A stretch of DNA of 64,000 nt from Zobellia nedashkovskayae (lineage in GTDB: Bacteria; Bacteroidota; Bacteroidia; Flavobacteriales; Flavobacteriaceae): NCBI RefSeq assembly GCF_015330125.1, contig NZ_JADDXR010000002.1, positions 2,864,685-2,928,684 of the forward strand. The letters run 5' to 3'. Below the pieces are notes generated by a model, which worked only from the letters and a program-made list of their open reading frames with translations, was not told the DNA's origin and made no database searches. The position numbers and the translations under genes were made by a program. This document shows, piece by piece, positions 45,139 to 55,598 of the stretch; position 1 is the stretch's first letter, and the number at the start of each line of letters is the position of its first letter.

Positions 45139-45570
45139 ATGGAAAATTTTAGAATCAGGCCTAAAGGTGATTTTATTGAAAATGGTGACTGGCAAGAACT
45201 GTATATTTTAACGGAACACTGGAAGTCAGACCTTTTGTTTTATAAGGATGATCTTAAATTTTTGAGACATTTAGAGGATAAATATTTCTTATGGATAAAG
45301 GCACAAGCAGATTTAGATAACATAAGAAGAGCTGGTGAAAGTATCCTAAAGGATTCAAGAGATTGTGATGAGTTGTTAGAGCGAGTTGGCAAGCATTTAT
45401 CACATATAGCGGCAATCATTGATAATCCTGAAAAACAAAATTATAAAACGTTCAGGGTTGAGCATAACGAACTCGAAGAAGAAGTGACTAAATTTATTAG
45501 GAACACCAGAAGAAATAGAAGGGAATTGTTTAAAGTTATTGAAATAGATGTAGAAGTTGATAAAATGTAA
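45139..45570 (+). CDS. Small helical protein, paralogue family A
   Basis: 143 residues, charged and helical. Carries the family signature TEHWKSDLLFYKDDLKFLRHLEDKY (compare 23766-24173 and 40201-40587) and a basic tail (RNTRRNRRELFKVI). Probably cotranscribed with the upstream USP-like gene. Ends at a strong bidirectional terminator. Function unknown. Confidence 0.7.
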   Translation: MENFRIRPKGDFIENGDWQELYILTEHWKSDLLFYKDDLKFLRHLEDKYFLWIKAQADLDNIRRAGESILKDSRDCDELLERVGKHLSHIAAIIDNPEKQNYKTFRVEHNELEEEVTKFIRNTRRNRRELFKVIEIDVEVDKM

Positions 45571-45609
45571 GTACGAACGAACTAGGTAAAGAGAGATCTT
45601 AGAACATCT

Positions 45610-45660
45610 AAAAAGACAACAGGTCTTGAGTCATTATGATTCAAGACCTGTTGTCTTTTT
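45610..45660. terminator. Strong bidirectional terminator
   Basis: AAAAAGACAACAGGTCTTGA (45610-45629) and its exact complement (45641-45660) form a 20-bp stem with an 11-nt loop, between convergent transcripts. Confidence 0.95.
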
Positions 45661-45676
45661 TACCTCAAATTGAACG

Positions 45677-46750
45677 TTACTCAAGATTCATTGCCGCATA
45701 ATATGCAGCTCCTAGCAAAGCTGTATTGTCGTTTAGAATAACATCTACGGGAACCATTTGTAAAAGAGAGTTCATACGTCCAGACTGCATGAAGTTATCT
45801 GTAAATACTTCTCTATTCATTCCTTTTATAATCTTGGGCATAATTCCTCCGCCAATATAAATTCCTCCGGTAGCCTTGAATTTTAAGGCAAGTTGAGAAG
45901 TTTCTATTGCTAAAAACCGAACAAAAAGATAAAAGGTTTCCCTGCAGACTACATCAGAACCTCCCAAAGCAGTTGAAGTAATTACAGCAGCAGGATCTTC
46001 TTTGGCCATTTTTGCTTTAAAAGCATCTGTTTCTTTTTCGCCACTAACATTACGTATCAGTTGATAGGTATCACGTATACCTTGTCCTGATAGTAAACGT
46101 TCCCAACTGACATGACCATATTTCTGCTGAAAATATTTCCATACTTCCAGGTCAAAGTCGTTTCTTGGGCTAAAATCACAATGGCCTCCTTCCGTGGCAA
46201 AAGGATGGTATGCAGAGCCGTCCCAAAATAGACCAGCTTCTCCTAAACCGGTTCCTGGAGAAATAATAACGGCATTACCTTCAATTTTTGAACCATATTT
46301 TAAATGATCTAAATCCTTTTCCTCTAGTGCGGCCAGCCCATAGGCATTGGCCTGCATGTCATTTATTAAAAAAATGGATTTAAGATGAAGTGCTTTGATG
46401 AGCTTTTTGGTATCAATACTCCAAGGGAAATTGGTACCGTGTACTTTTCCTTTGGTTATGGGACCGGCTACACCAAAACATATACTATCTATCTTAGCCA
46501 TTTCTTCTATTTCAAAATCTTCTATAATTTCTAATAAAGAGGAATGGTTTTTTGTTCTATATGATTTTTGTTTGACCAGAAAAAGGTGTCTATCTTTAAA
46601 TTCGTAAAGTGCGAGATTCGTTTTAGTTCCTCCTATATCACCCGCTAGCACATTTCCGCTTATATTGCCTAAGCTCGTTTTAGAGCCTACTGCCAAAGGA
46701 ATCAAAGATTTATGAGTTAAGGGCAAGGAAGGTTTTTCCGTCATTTTCAT
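45677..46750 (-). CDS. glk: Glucokinase
   Basis: 357 residues, somewhat longer than E. coli Glk because of an N-terminal extension of about 35 residues before the phosphate-binding DIGGTKTNLALYE motif. Further Glk features: LINDMQANAYG, the ATP-site PGTGLGEAGL and the catalytic-region EGGHCDFSPRND. It phosphorylates glucose with ATP. Last gene of the ppsA-ldhA-gpmA-pfkB-fba-glk operon, 12 bp after the aldolase gene. Confidence 0.92.
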   Translation of the reverse strand: MKMTEKPSLPLTHKSLIPLAVGSKTSLGNISGNVLAGDIGGTKTNLALYEFKDRHLFLVKQKSYRTKNHSSLLEIIEDFEIEEMAKIDSICFGVAGPITKGKVHGTNFPWSIDTKKLIKALHLKSIFLINDMQANAYGLAALEEKDLDHLKYGSKIEGNAVIISPGTGLGEAGLFWDGSAYHPFATEGGHCDFSPRNDFDLEVWKYFQQKYGHVSWERLLSGQGIRDTYQLIRNVSGEKETDAFKAKMAKEDPAAVITSTALGGSDVVCRETFYLFVRFLAIETSQLALKFKATGGIYIGGGIMPKIIKGMNREVFTDNFMQSGRMNSLLQMVPVDVILNDNTALLGAAYYAAMNLE

Positions 46751-46762
46751 AATAGTTCGTTT

Positions 46763-47809
46763 TTAAGCTATTGTAATTGCGGGGTCTAAGTAGATATCCT
46801 GTATAAGATTTAAAAGTTTAATGCCTTCTTTCATAGGTCTTTGGAAAGCTTTACGACCAGAAATCAATCCCATACCACCAGCTCTTTTGTTAATTACCGC
46901 AGTACGTGCAGCGGCTGCAAAATCATCATCACCTGAAGCACCACCGGAATTTATTAGTCCAGCTCTCCCCATGTAGCAGTTCGCAACTTGGTATCTGGTC
47001 AGGTCAATAGGGTGGTTTGTTGTTAGTTTACTATAGACAAGGTCACTAGTTTTTCCGAAATTTTTCAAAGCATTAAAACCACCATTATTACTTGGCTGTT
47101 TTTGTTTGATGATATCGGCCTCAATCGTTACACCAAGGTGGTTGGCCTGTCCTGTCAAATCCGCACTAACGGAATAGTCTTTATCTGTTTTAAATGCGTC
47201 ATTACGCAGATAACACCAAAGAACAGTGGCCATACCCAATTCATGTGCCCGCTTAAACGCTTTGCTGGTTTCTTGTATTTGTCTATCGGATTCTGGTGAA
47301 CCAAAATAAATGGTAGCTCCTACGGCTACGGCACCCATATCCCAAGCCTGTTCTACCTGTGCAAAATAAATTTGATCAAAAGTGTTGGGATACGTAAGTA
47401 ACTCATTATGGTTTAATTTTACCAAAAAAGGAATTTTATGAGCGTATTTTCTAGATACTGCGCCTAGTACACCTAATGTGGAAGCTACTGCATTACAACC
47501 CCCTTCAATGGCAAGTTTCACAATATTCTCAGGATCAAAATACTCAGGGTTTGGAGCAAAACTTGCACCTGCAGAATGTTCTACGCCCTGATCAACCGGC
47601 AATAGGGAAAGATGGCCTGTACCACCTAGTCTTCCATGATCAAACAGTTGTTGTAAACTTCCTAAAACCCGGTTTGATCTATCTGATGATGCCATAATCC
47701 TATCATTAAAATCGGGGCCTGGAAGGTGGATTTTATCTTTAGGAATAGTAATACATTCGTGATCTAGTAGATAGAAGGTTTCTTCTTTTAAATATTTTTC
47801 AATTTCCAT
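46763..47809 (-). CDS. Class I fructose-bisphosphate aldolase (FbaB/DhnA type)
   Basis: 348 residues. The sequence [23 protein letters not shown] and the Lys-containing strand [11 protein letters not shown] are typical of bacterial class I (Schiff-base) aldolases of the FbaB family, which need no metal. [13 protein letters not shown] and [14 protein letters not shown] form the phosphate site. It splits fructose-1,6-bisphosphate into two triose phosphates. It lies 10 bp after pfkB in the operon, the next step in the pathway. Confidence 0.92.
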   Translation of the reverse strand: MEIEKYLKEETFYLLDHECITIPKDKIHLPGPDFNDRIMASSDRSNRVLGSLQQLFDHGRLGGTGHLSLLPVDQGVEHSAGASFAPNPEYFDPENIVKLAIEGGCNAVASTLGVLGAVSRKYAHKIPFLVKLNHNELLTYPNTFDQIYFAQVEQAWDMGAVAVGATIYFGSPESDRQIQETSKAFKRAHELGMATVLWCYLRNDAFKTDKDYSVSADLTGQANHLGVTIEADIIKQKQPSNNGGFNALKNFGKTSDLVYSKLTTNHPIDLTRYQVANCYMGRAGLINSGGASGDDDFAAAARTAVINKRAGGMGLISGRKAFQRPMKEGIKLLNLIQDIYLDPAITIA

Positions 47810-47819
47810 CAGTAGTGTT

Positions 47820-48773
47820 TTAATTTGTTTCTAAAACGGGTGTTTGCTGTTTTATCCATTCATACAGCTTGTCCGCATCTTTTTTTACACATAGTTGTGT
47901 GCCATGGTGCATTGTGGCGGCAGTTCCGCACGCCACGCCATATTGAACCATGTCAACTAAAGATTTGCCCCATATAAGGCTCATGACCATTCCGGCCACC
48001 ATACTGTCACCTGCACCAATAGTACTTTTTTGGTGAACCACAGGAGCTGGTATTTGTACCATTTCATTTTTGGTAGCTAGTAATGCCCCTTTTGGTCCTA
48101 GGGATACCACAAGAATTTGGCAATCATTAGTTTTTAAAAATTCTTTCGCCAATGATTTCAGGTCTAAGTCTGTTATGGAGGAAACCCCGCATAACACACC
48201 TAATTCTGCCAAGTTGGGTTTGAGCATGTAAACATGGGATTTTGCAGCTTTCATAAGTGCATCACCAGAAGTGTCAAGAATAAAAAGTGCTTCTTTATTT
48301 TCTGCTATACGGCTTACTTTTACATAAAAATCGTCTGGTACGTCGGGAGGTAGTTTTCCACTTGCAACTAAATAATCTCCCTTATTTAACTGCAATTCCA
48401 ATTGCTTTAAGGCATTTTGCCATTCTGCTTCCTTTATTGGTGGGCCGGGCATTCCAAATCTGTATTGTTGATTGGTACTTGTATCCGTTACCGCCAGGTT
48501 TTCCCGCGTAAACCCCTCAATGGGAGTTATGGATTGTTCAATGTTTTTTTCATCTAAAAGTTGTTTCAAATATGCTCCCGAAGGACCACCGGCAAAGTAG
48601 CTGCAAAGTGATGTGCCACCTAACTTTTTTATAGCTCGTGATACATTTATCCCACCACCACCGGCGTCAAAAGTGGGTTGGGTACAACGTAATTTTGTAT
48701 TAGGGCCAATTCCTGCCACAGTAGTGCTTTTATCAATTGCGGGGTTTACGGTAAGCGTTATTATGCGGGCCAT
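47820..48773 (-). CDS. pfkB: 6-phosphofructokinase, PfkB (Pfk-2) type
   Basis: 317 residues, collinear with E. coli PfkB. N terminus [27 protein letters not shown] substrate motif, and C-terminal GAGDSMVAG with the catalytic Asp. 1-phosphofructokinase is the main alternative, but the LRCTQP and GGGGINV sequences favour PfkB. It uses ATP to make fructose-1,6-bisphosphate. A PfkB next to stress genes is also a feature of the mycobacterial DosR regulon. Confidence 0.9.
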   Translation of the reverse strand: MARIITLTVNPAIDKSTTVAGIGPNTKLRCTQPTFDAGGGGINVSRAIKKLGGTSLCSYFAGGPSGAYLKQLLDEKNIEQSITPIEGFTRENLAVTDTSTNQQYRFGMPGPPIKEAEWQNALKQLELQLNKGDYLVASGKLPPDVPDDFYVKVSRIAENKEALFILDTSGDALMKAAKSHVYMLKPNLAELGVLCGVSSITDLDLKSLAKEFLKTNDCQILVVSLGPKGALLATKNEMVQIPAPVVHQKSTIGAGDSMVAGMVMSLIWGKSLVDMVQYGVACGTAATMHHGTQLCVKKDADKLYEWIKQQTPVLETN

Positions 48774-48804
48774 TTGAATAAATTTTAATACTAGTTTGTA
48801 TGTC

Positions 48805-49494
48805 CTATTTTAATTGGTAATGTTCTATAACATTTAGCTTACCATCAAACTCATACAAGTGTGGATCACCTGTAGCTACTTCTACCTTTGCAATATCTTC
48901 GGAAGATATATGCTCTAGATACTCTATAAGAGCGCGCAATGAATTTCCGTGAGCGGATATTAATACGGTTTTACCCTTTGCCAATTCTGGGGCAATAGCT
49001 TCAAAAAAGTAATTGACCACTCTTTTTGACGTATCCTTAAGCGATTCGGCCATTGGTAAAACTGAGGTATCCAAAGCTTTATAGTTAGAATCAAATTTTG
49101 GATTTCGTTTATCGTTTATAGAAAGACTAGGAGGGGGAGTGGCATAACCTCTACGTACGCTCAAAAAGAATTCTTCTCCAACTTCTTCTAGAACTTCATC
49201 TTTGTTCTTTCCTTGCCAATCTCCATAATTCCTTTCATTCAGCTTCCAGCTATACTTGGTGTCTACATGCATCATTTCTGCTGTTTCCAATAGAATCCAT
49301 GCGGTACGGATGGCTCTTTTTAAATAAGAGGAGAAACAGATATCAATATCAATAAGATTTGATTTGATAAGTTCCCCGGCTTTTTTTGCCTCTTCCATTC
49401 CTTCCGGTGCCAAGTCAATATCCGTCCATCCCGTAAAAACATTTTTTACGTTCCATAGACTTTTACCGTGCCTGACCAATATTAATTTTCCCAT
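48805..49494 (-). CDS. gpmA: 2,3-bisphosphoglycerate-dependent phosphoglycerate mutase
   Basis: 229 residues. Catalytic LVRHGKSLWN with the phosphohistidine, second site SAHGNSLRALI, and the GpmA-type NERNYGDWQGKNKDEV segment. It interconverts 3- and 2-phosphoglycerate. It lies 7 bp after ldhA. Confidence 0.94.
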   Translation of the reverse strand: MGKLILVRHGKSLWNVKNVFTGWTDIDLAPEGMEEAKKAGELIKSNLIDIDICFSSYLKRAIRTAWILLETAEMMHVDTKYSWKLNERNYGDWQGKNKDEVLEEVGEEFFLSVRRGYATPPPSLSINDKRNPKFDSNYKALDTSVLPMAESLKDTSKRVVNYFFEAIAPELAKGKTVLISAHGNSLRALIEYLEHISSEDIAKVEVATGDPHLYEFDGKLNVIEHYQLK

Positions 49495-49501
49495 GCTAGG
49501 C

Positions 49502-50491
49502 TTATTTTATCTCGTTAACACAAGAATCTCCTTTTTCCAAACATTCCAAATTGTCAAAGGTTATTCGTGAAATATTGTTAAGGGCTGTATCTGTCAAAAA
49601 TGCTTGGTGACTGCTGATCAACACATTTCTAAGAGTCATTAAACGCGCCATGGAATCATCTTGGAGGATATCTTCAGAGTGATCTTCAAAATAGAGACCT
49701 TTTTCCTCCTCATAAACATCCATCCCGAAATAGCCTATTTGGCCGGATTTAAGTCCGTTTATAACATCTTGGGTTTTTACCAATCCGCCACGGCCAGCAT
49801 TAATTAGCATCACGCCTTTTTTCATATCCGCAATTCTAGCCTCATCAATAAGGTGATGTGTTTCTGCATTTAGAGGAGCATGGAGCGTAATGATATCAGA
49901 TTGCTTGCACAAAGAATCTAAATCTGTGTAAGTAGCATCATATTTTTCTACCAAAGATTTATCTTCAAAAATGTCATAAAGCAATAGTTTACAGCCAAAC
50001 CCATGTAAAATTTTTGCCACTACACGACCAATTTTGCCTGTGCCTATAATGCCCACTGTTTTGCCATTCATATCAAAACCAACTAGCCCATTTAATGAAA
50101 AATTCATTTCCATAATCCGGTAGTGCGTTCTAACCAATTTTCGGTTTAGGGCAAGCATAACACCTACCGTAAACTCAGCAATAGCATAGGGGGAATATTC
50201 GGGTACCCGCGCCATGCGGATACCCAACTTTTTTGCATGCGGCACATTTATATTATTAAAACCGGCCGAGCGTAATGCTACATACTTAACCCCAAGATCA
50301 TGCAACCTATCTAAGATGGGTGCAGATGCATTGTCTTCTGTAAAAATGCATATGGCATCACATCCTTTTGCTAAATCTACCGTATCTAAAGTTAGATAGG
50401 TATCAAACATTTTTAAGGTGTGCTTGTCATTATTGGCATTTTGCAAATAGTCCCTTTCCCAATTATGGACGTTGAATATTGCTATTTTCAT
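49502..50491 (-). CDS. ldhA: D-lactate dehydrogenase
   Basis: 329 residues, the length of E. coli LdhA. NAD-binding motif GIIGTGKIG, catalytic Arg/Glu/His region (INAGRGGLV, SSHQAFLT), and the LdhA-type N terminus. It reduces pyruvate to D-lactate and regenerates NAD+, allowing fermentation when respiration stops. Other D-2-hydroxyacid dehydrogenases are possible but the whole-length match to LdhA is good. It lies 20 bp after ppsA. Confidence 0.9.
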   Translation of the reverse strand: MKIAIFNVHNWERDYLQNANNDKHTLKMFDTYLTLDTVDLAKGCDAICIFTEDNASAPILDRLHDLGVKYVALRSAGFNNINVPHAKKLGIRMARVPEYSPYAIAEFTVGVMLALNRKLVRTHYRIMEMNFSLNGLVGFDMNGKTVGIIGTGKIGRVVAKILHGFGCKLLLYDIFEDKSLVEKYDATYTDLDSLCKQSDIITLHAPLNAETHHLIDEARIADMKKGVMLINAGRGGLVKTQDVINGLKSGQIGYFGMDVYEEEKGLYFEDHSEDILQDDSMARLMTLRNVLISSHQAFLTDTALNNISRITFDNLECLEKGDSCVNEIK

Positions 50492-50511
50492 TTTTAAGTT
50501 CTAAAGTGATA

Positions 50512-52920
50512 TCAATTACTGCTTTCGGCCATACCGTATTCGGTTTTGCTTTTCTCAGCTTTATTAATGTTTTTAATACCTGAAATCAACGCATCAGGAT
50601 TAAAGGATACGGAGTTAATACCTTGTTCTACAAGAAACTGGGCAAACTCAGGAAAATCACTTGGTGCCTGACCGCAAAGACCAATTTTGGTGTTCGTCTT
50701 ACGAGCAGATTGAATAACCATGGCAATCATTTTTTTAACTCCTATATCGTTGATGTCAAAGATGTCACTCAACAATTCAGAATCTCTATCCACACCCAAA
50801 GTCAATTGTGTCAAATCGTTTGAGCCAATTGAAAATCCATCAAAGAATTCAGCAAATTGTTCTGCTAAGATGATGTTGTTAGGTATCTCGGTCATCATGT
50901 AAAGTTGAAGTCCATTTTCACCTCGCTTCAATCCGTTTTTTTCTAAAACCTCTAACACTTTTGCAGCTTCTTTTAGCGTACGACAGAATGGAATCATAAT
51001 TTTTACATTGATCAACCCCATGGTTTCCCGTACTCTTTTTAATGCTTTACATTCTAGAGCAAAAGCATCTTGGTATTTAGGATTGTAGTATCTAGAAGCA
51101 CCTCTAAAACCTAACATTGGATTTGACTCTACGGGCTCAAATTCAGTACCGCCTATTAAGCTGGCATATTCGTTGGTTTTAAAATCACTGGTACGAACAA
51201 TAACATCTTTTGGATAAAAGGCAGCGGCTATAGTTCCAATACCTTCGGCAAGTTTGTGTACAAAATAATCTGACTTGTCTGGATAGTGGTGTGTTAGTTT
51301 CTGGATTTTATCCTTAACCGCTTGGTCTTTCAACGTATCAAAATGCTTCAAGGCCATAGGGTGAATTTGAATAGAATTGTTGATAACGAACTCCATACGC
51401 ATCAATCCCACTCCTGCAGAAGGATAAAACGAGAATTTAAACGCCTGATCTGGATCAGCCAAAATTAGCATAGGTTGCGTTTTTGGTTTTCCTAGGGTAG
51501 TTAGGTCCACTTCGGTTTCATTCCATTCTAAAAGGCCATCATAGACAACACCGGTATCGCCCTCTGCGCAAGAAATGGTAATTTCTTGTCCGTCTTTAAT
51601 GACTTCTGTAGCATTGTTACTTCCCACTATGGCAGCAGCACCTACTTCTCGGGCAACGATAGCCGCATGGCTGGTTCGCCCACCTTGATTTGTAACAATA
51701 CCTGCTGCTTTTTTGAGAATCGGATCCCAATCGGGATTGGTACGTTCGGTAACCAATATTTCTCCTTTTTGAAGTTTATCAGATTCTGCTGGGCTATGTA
51801 GTATACGGGCTTTTCCCGAAGCTATTTTGTTACCCAAGCCCATTCCGTGAGTAAGTTCTTTGCCTTTTTTTAGTAAGGTATAGGTGTTGATTTTTAATTT
51901 ATTCGTTTTAGCACTCTGAACAGTTTCGGGTCTAGCTTGAACAATGAAGAGTTCATTTGTTTGTCCGTCTTTAGCCCATTCAATATCCATAGGGCGTTTG
52001 TAATGGTCTTCAATAATTAATGACCATTGGGCCAGTTTTACCACCTCTGCATCCGTAAGTACATATTGTTCTTGTTTCTTCAGAGGAGTATCAAGATTTA
52101 TTGTTCCACTACCAGATTTATCATAAACCATGGTTTTTTCTTTGCTACCCAAATGTCTAGAAACAATAGGTTGTTCAATACCGTTTTTTAAGCTAGGTTT
52201 AAAAACAAAATAATCATCGGGATTAATGCTGCCCTGAACGATATTTTCGCCCAAGCCATATATGCTGGAAACCATTACCACTTGATCAAAACCAGTATCT
52301 GGATCTAAGGTGAAGTTTACTCCGGAAGCTGCCAAATCTGAACGCACCATCATTTGTATACCAATGGATAACGCTACTTTAGTATGGTCAAAGTTGTTAT
52401 CTTCTCTGTATTTAATTGCACGGTCATTAAATAGTGATGCGTAACATCTCTTACAAGCATCAACAAGCTGATTTATTCCTTTTACGTTCAAATAACTATC
52501 TTGTTGCCCCGCAAAACTCGCCGTGGGTAAATCTTCTGCAGTAGCGCTACTTCGTACCGCTAACGAAATATCACCTTTATATTTTTTAGATAGGGCATCG
52601 TATCCTTCTCCAATAGCGTCTTTAAGATCTTTAGGAAGTTCTGTATCTAAAATAGCTTTCCTTACGCTAGCACCAATCTCCTTTAAGTTCGAAAAATCTG
52701 TAGTATTCAATTTTGCTAAAAGACCAAAAATCTCTTCCTGAATGTGTACTTCTTGCAGAAAGTGCCAATACGCTTCTGCTGTAGTAGCAAAGCCATCAGG
52801 AATCTGGACTCCTTTAGAGGTTAGCTTTTGAAACATTTCTCCGAGAGAGGCATTTTTACCTCCTACAGTTGGTACATCGTTAATGTCAATTTCACTAAAG
52901 TGACGTATGTAATTTTTCAT
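50512..52920 (-). CDS. ppsA: Phosphoenolpyruvate synthase (pyruvate, water dikinase)
   Basis: 802 residues from the ATG at 52920. A longer frame from 52989 would add 23 residues, but it would begin upstream of the predicted promoter, and family proteins begin near IRHFSEIDINDVPTVGGKNASLGEM. Swivelling phosphohistidine GGRTSHAAIVARE is present. ATP-grasp (N-terminal) and PEP-binding TIM barrel (FSIGSNDLTQL) are complete. It interconverts pyruvate and PEP with ATP, AMP and phosphate. First gene of the operon; no pyruvate kinase is present in it. Confidence 0.94.
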   Translation of the reverse strand: MKNYIRHFSEIDINDVPTVGGKNASLGEMFQKLTSKGVQIPDGFATTAEAYWHFLQEVHIQEEIFGLLAKLNTTDFSNLKEIGASVRKAILDTELPKDLKDAIGEGYDALSKKYKGDISLAVRSSATAEDLPTASFAGQQDSYLNVKGINQLVDACKRCYASLFNDRAIKYREDNNFDHTKVALSIGIQMMVRSDLAASGVNFTLDPDTGFDQVVMVSSIYGLGENIVQGSINPDDYFVFKPSLKNGIEQPIVSRHLGSKEKTMVYDKSGSGTINLDTPLKKQEQYVLTDAEVVKLAQWSLIIEDHYKRPMDIEWAKDGQTNELFIVQARPETVQSAKTNKLKINTYTLLKKGKELTHGMGLGNKIASGKARILHSPAESDKLQKGEILVTERTNPDWDPILKKAAGIVTNQGGRTSHAAIVAREVGAAAIVGSNNATEVIKDGQEITISCAEGDTGVVYDGLLEWNETEVDLTTLGKPKTQPMLILADPDQAFKFSFYPSAGVGLMRMEFVINNSIQIHPMALKHFDTLKDQAVKDKIQKLTHHYPDKSDYFVHKLAEGIGTIAAAFYPKDVIVRTSDFKTNEYASLIGGTEFEPVESNPMLGFRGASRYYNPKYQDAFALECKALKRVRETMGLINVKIMIPFCRTLKEAAKVLEVLEKNGLKRGENGLQLYMMTEIPNNIILAEQFAEFFDGFSIGSNDLTQLTLGVDRDSELLSDIFDINDIGVKKMIAMVIQSARKTNTKIGLCGQAPSDFPEFAQFLVEQGINSVSFNPDALISGIKNINKAEKSKTEYGMAESSN

Positions 52921-52964
52921 CGCTATGTTTTTAAAAGGTCGTTTCCGGCCAAGATTATAGACTA

Positions 52965-53007
52965 CGAATCTCCGATGTTTCCTTGCCAATGTAAATGACC
53001 TAGGTCA
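52965..53007 (-). promoter_or_regulatory. CRP/FNR-type operator with weak -7 box for the glycolysis operon
   Basis: TGACCTAGGTCA at 52996-53007 (perfect palindrome). At 23 bp lies minus-strand GAGATTCG (6 of 8). A better-looking TAATCTTG at 52950-52957 is an alternative box with other spacing. Confidence 0.6.
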
Positions 53008-53028
53008 TGGAGGAAAAAAAAGATGGCA

Positions 53029-53071
53029 TGACCCAAATCATTTCAGTTGGAAATTTGGGGCAATACTTTTA
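53029..53071 (+). promoter_or_regulatory. CRP/FNR-type operator with -7 box for the N-ATPase operon
   Basis: TGACCCAAATCA at 53029-53040, 23 bp, then TACTTTTA (53064-53071; 7 of 8). Transcription would start near 53077, about 20 nt before atpD. Its centre is 33 bp from that of the divergent operator. Confidence 0.75.
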
Positions 53072-53084
53072 CTACTTCATTTAG

Positions 53085-54566
<1,482 letters not shown>

Positions 54567-54583
54567 ATCTAGATCTAAAAATA

Positions 54584-54973
54584 ATGGAGTTACATATTTT
54601 ACTTCCGTTTAAGATATTTCTTAAAATTTCTGGAGTGCTGCGTATTGTGGTAGATACCAATGCGGGTTCATACGGGTTTTTACCCCACAGGTTAGATTGT
54701 GTCGCCGCACTGGTTCCTGGCATATTAACCTATGAGACAAGGGAAGGGCAAGATCACTACGTAGCAATGGATGAAGGTATACTAACGAAGAGGGACGGTT
54801 TTGTAGAGATATCCGTTCGAAATGCAATAGCAGGAGCTGATTTAGGAAAACTCAGAAGTGCTGTAGAAAGTCAGTTTAGAAATTTAGATGAAGAGGAAAG
54901 AGATGTACGAAAGGCCGTTGCCAAATTAGAAAGTGAATTTATTCACGGTATTAAAAAACTTCGTCAATCATGA
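54584..54973 (+). CDS. atpC: N-type F1 ATPase epsilon subunit
   Basis: 129 residues. The beta-sandwich contains DTNAGSYGFLPHRLDCVAALVPGILTYE and DEGILTKRDGFVEISVRNA, typical of alternative-family epsilon subunits, followed by a C-terminal helical part (LRSAVESQFRNLDEEER). It forms part of the central stalk. It follows atpD by 17 bp and overlaps atpQ by 4 nt. Confidence 0.9.
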   Translation: MELHILLPFKIFLKISGVLRIVVDTNAGSYGFLPHRLDCVAALVPGILTYETREGQDHYVAMDEGILTKRDGFVEISVRNAIAGADLGKLRSAVESQFRNLDEEERDVRKAVAKLESEFIHGIKKLRQS

Positions 54974-55302
54974 GCAAAAATATAGAGGATAAAAAAAGAA
55001 AGAAAGGCTTCTTAGATGAAGTTGATAGTAAAGAGAAACAAATGCTATATGCCCGAAATGAAGAGAAAAGGAGTGAATGGAGAGGTTTTGGCACTTTTGG
55101 AATGGTGGGTTGGTCCGTTGCCGTACCAACCGTATTAGGGGCCGTGTTTGGGGTATGGTTAGATCGGAGATATCCGCAGACTTTTTCTTGGACACTAACC
55201 TTATTGCTAGCGGGTTTGTTTGTTGGTTGTGCTCTTGCATGGCAATGGATAGACAAAGAAAATAAATCAATGCACGAACATAAAAATAAGAAAGATGAAT
55301 GA
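54970..55302 (+). CDS. atpQ: AtpQ, AtpI-like membrane protein of N-ATPase
   Basis: 110 residues. A charged N terminus (about 1-40) precedes two transmembrane helices (FGMVGWSVAVPTVLGAVFGVWLD and WTLTLLLAGLFVGCALAWQWI), as in AtpI/AtpQ proteins thought to help assemble the c-ring or carry magnesium. Overlaps both neighbours (4 and 8 nt), typical of N-ATPase operons. Confidence 0.88.
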   Translation: MSKNIEDKKRKKGFLDEVDSKEKQMLYARNEEKRSEWRGFGTFGMVGWSVAVPTVLGAVFGVWLDRRYPQTFSWTLTLLLAGLFVGCALAWQWIDKENKSMHEHKNKKDE

Positions 55303-55597
55303 TTTAGTAATGACCTTATTGGTTTTGTTTGGCGGCTCTTGCTTGGGTTTTCTATTTTTTGGAGGACTCTGGTTTACTTCAAAAAAGATGTTATCCTCCA
55401 AAAAGCCGGTATTATGGTATTTGGGAAGTTTGTTCATAAGAGTGGGGCTTACTCTTTTGGGTTTTTACTACATGGGCCAAAACAATTTTAAGTATATGTT
55501 GATTTGTCTCTTAGGTTTTATAGTCACTCGTTTTATTGTTATTCGTATGACTAAAATCAAAGAGATGAAACCAATAAAACTAGATAAAGAATATTAA
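55295..55597 (+). CDS. atpR: AtpR membrane protein of N-ATPase
   Basis: 100 residues with three transmembrane helices (VMTLLVLFGGSCLGFLFFGGLWF, PVLWYLGSLFIRVGLTLLGFYYM and YMLICLLGFIVTRFIVIRM), including the Arg residues proposed to face the c-ring in AtpR. The gene is specific to N-ATPase operons and diagnoses the type. It overlaps atpQ by 8 nt and is 1 nt from atpB. Confidence 0.88.
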   Translation: MNDLVMTLLVLFGGSCLGFLFFGGLWFTSKKMLSSKKPVLWYLGSLFIRVGLTLLGFYYMGQNNFKYMLICLLGFIVTRFIVIRMTKIKEMKPIKLDKEY

Positions 55598-55598
55598 G

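Noticed and set aside
52921..52989. Longer N terminus (ATG at 52989) for ppsA
   Set aside because: It would place the start upstream of the predicted promoter, and the added residues are basic and not conserved in type.
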